From Betaproteobacteria bacterium (GTDB lineage Bacteria; Pseudomonadota; Gammaproteobacteria; Burkholderiales; Casimicrobiaceae): DNA of 6,014 bases. Where the stretch lies: assembly GCA_005888955.1 (NCBI GenBank), contig VBCS01000333.1:1-6014 (forward strand), written 5' to 3'. The notes below the pieces were generated by a model. The model ran no database searches. It saw nothing but the letters and a program-made list of their open reading frames with translations, and was not told the DNA's origin. This document shows, one piece after another, positions 5,190-6,014 of this stretch (position 1 is the first letter of the stretch; each line of letters opens with the position of its first letter). Made by a program: the position numbers and the translations under genes.

Positions 5190-6014
5190 TCCTCTTCCTC
5201 ATGGTGATGCGCCGTGAGACTGCGCCAGAGAAGCACCGGGATGATCACGGTGAAGACGATGACTTCCTTGAACGCGCTGGCCCAGAACGACGAGAACGAT
5301 TCGAGCAGGCCGACCAGGAGCGCGCCGACCGCGGCCAGCGGATAGCTCGTCAGACCGCCGATGATCGCGCCGACGAAGCCCTTGAGTGAGACGAGAAAGC
5401 CGGAGTCGTAATAGACCGTCGTGATCGGGCCGATCAATACGCCCGAGAACGCGCAGAGCAGCGTGGCGAGCGAAAACGTCAACGCTCCGGCCAGATTGGG
5501 CGAAATGCCGACGAGCCTTGCGCCCACGCGGTTGAGCGCGGTGGCGCGCAGCGCCTTGCCGTAGAGGGTCCGCCCGAAAAAAAAGTACAGCGCGAGAATC
5601 AGCAGCAGGCTGCTCAGAACGACGAGGATGCTTTGCGCGCTGACGATGACCTCGCCTACCCGGAACGACTCGCTGGAGAACGGCGGCGTGCGCGAACCCT
5701 CGGCGCCGAAGAACCAGAGCCCGAGGCCGGTCAGCGCAAAATGCACGGCGACCGAGACGATCAACAGCACCAGCACCGACGCCTCGGCCAGCGGCTGGTA
5801 CACGATTCGGTAGAGCAGCGGCCCCAGCGCAGTCACCGCGGCGAGCGCAAGCGCGATCTGAACCGCGAACGGCGGTTGCAGCGGCGCGAGCCAGTGGACG
5901 AGACCCGCGATGGCAAGCGGTGCCGCGGTCCACAGCAGAAGCCGCCGGGGCAGTGCTCGCGCCTGGCCGTGCGCGAAGCAACTCCAAGCCTCGATCGCGC
6001 CGGCGACGATCGCC
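5186..6014 (-). CDS. livH: ABC importer permease LivH, N-terminus cut by window end
   Basis: The visible 275 residues run in one open frame from the right edge (last full codon 6013-6011) to TGA at 5188-5186. This is the LivH-type permease, partner of LivM in the membrane. Marks include LLYRIVYQPLAEASVLVLL (66-84 of the visible part), VAVHFALTGLGLWFFGAEG, YGKALRATALNRVGARLVGI (the ATPase-contact loop), GALTFSLATLLCAFSGVLIGP, and a C-terminal SLKGFVGAIIGGLTSYPLA block. A GTG at 5836 could pass for a start, but the protein upstream of it continues in frame with membrane-like sequence (TAAPLAIAGLVHWLAPL), so the gene begins beyond the window; roughly 50-70 residues are missing. It ends in HHHEEEE. 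A run of eight T (complement of 5577-5584) encodes part of LYFFFG. The binding-protein gene that usually accompanies the system is not seen here and may lie farther upstream. Confidence 0.92.
   Translation of the reverse strand, partial: AIVAGAIEAWSCFAHGQARALPRRLLLWTAAPLAIAGLVHWLAPLQPPFAVQIALALAAVTALGPLLYRIVYQPLAEASVLVLLIVSVAVHFALTGLGLWFFGAEGSRTPPFSSESFRVGEVIVSAQSILVVLSSLLLILALYFFFGRTLYGKALRATALNRVGARLVGISPNLAGALTFSLATLLCAFSGVLIGPITTVYYDSGFLVSLKGFVGAIIGGLTSYPLAAVGALLVGLLESFSSFWASAFKEVIVFTVIIPVLLWRSLTAHHHEEEE
5190..5200 (-). promoter_or_regulatory. Ribosome binding site of livM inside the livH 3' end
   Basis: Read on the - strand the bases are GAGGAAGAGGA, immediately before ATGAAGG. The run supplies two SD-like cores (GAGG and AGAGGA) and at the same time encodes the four terminal glutamates of LivH. 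It supports ATG 5189 as the livM start. Confidence 0.65.

Noticed and set aside
5836..6014. LivH starting at the GTG at 5836
   Set aside because: The frame is open through the window edge and the upstream residues continue as plausible membrane protein; a start at 5836 would remove much of the normal N-terminal part.

Overview
The window is GC-rich chromosomal DNA, almost fully coding, with the look of a betaproteobacterium (Burkholderiales-like). That placement rests on protein resemblance (WaaF, TldD and the Liv subfamily) and on my memory of gene neighbourhoods, not on a search. All identifiable genes belong to known families. I see no CRISPR array, RNA gene, transposase, phage gene or toxin system, so I do not claim a new biological system.

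Layout. On the + strand, the left edge holds the last 153 codons of waaF (heptosyltransferase II of LPS core synthesis). A small NTF2/SnoaL-like protein gene follows, joined by an odd start region: a 7-codon mini-ORF overlaps the waaF stop and ends one base before the next ATG. Next is a 124-nt convergent intergenic gap containing two related palindromes in inverted orientation, a REP doublet (REPIN/BIME-like). Everything to its right is on the - strand. In transcription order the genes are livH (cut by the right window edge), livM, livG and livF, a complete set of permease and ATPase subunits for a branched-chain/hydrophobic amino-acid-type ABC importer. A 178-nt gap with a strong hairpin separates them from tldD, a zinc metalloprotease subunit. 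No periplasmic binding protein and no TldE/PmbA partner lies in the window.

How the genes work together. livH-livM-livG-livF are packed with 1-4 nt overlaps (ATGA, TGATG, ATGA) and must be translationally coupled. LivH and LivM form the membrane channel; LivG and LivF power it. The most interesting detail is the livM/livG junction. LivM ends before the last hydrophobic segment usual in the family, and LivG starts with about 45 extra residues whose first part looks like that missing LivM tail. This suggests a former livM-livG fusion gene split by a small frameshifting deletion. waaF and the NTF2-like gene probably share a transcript but not a pathway. tldD may be read through from liv or have its own promoter in the gap; I could not identify a convincing one.
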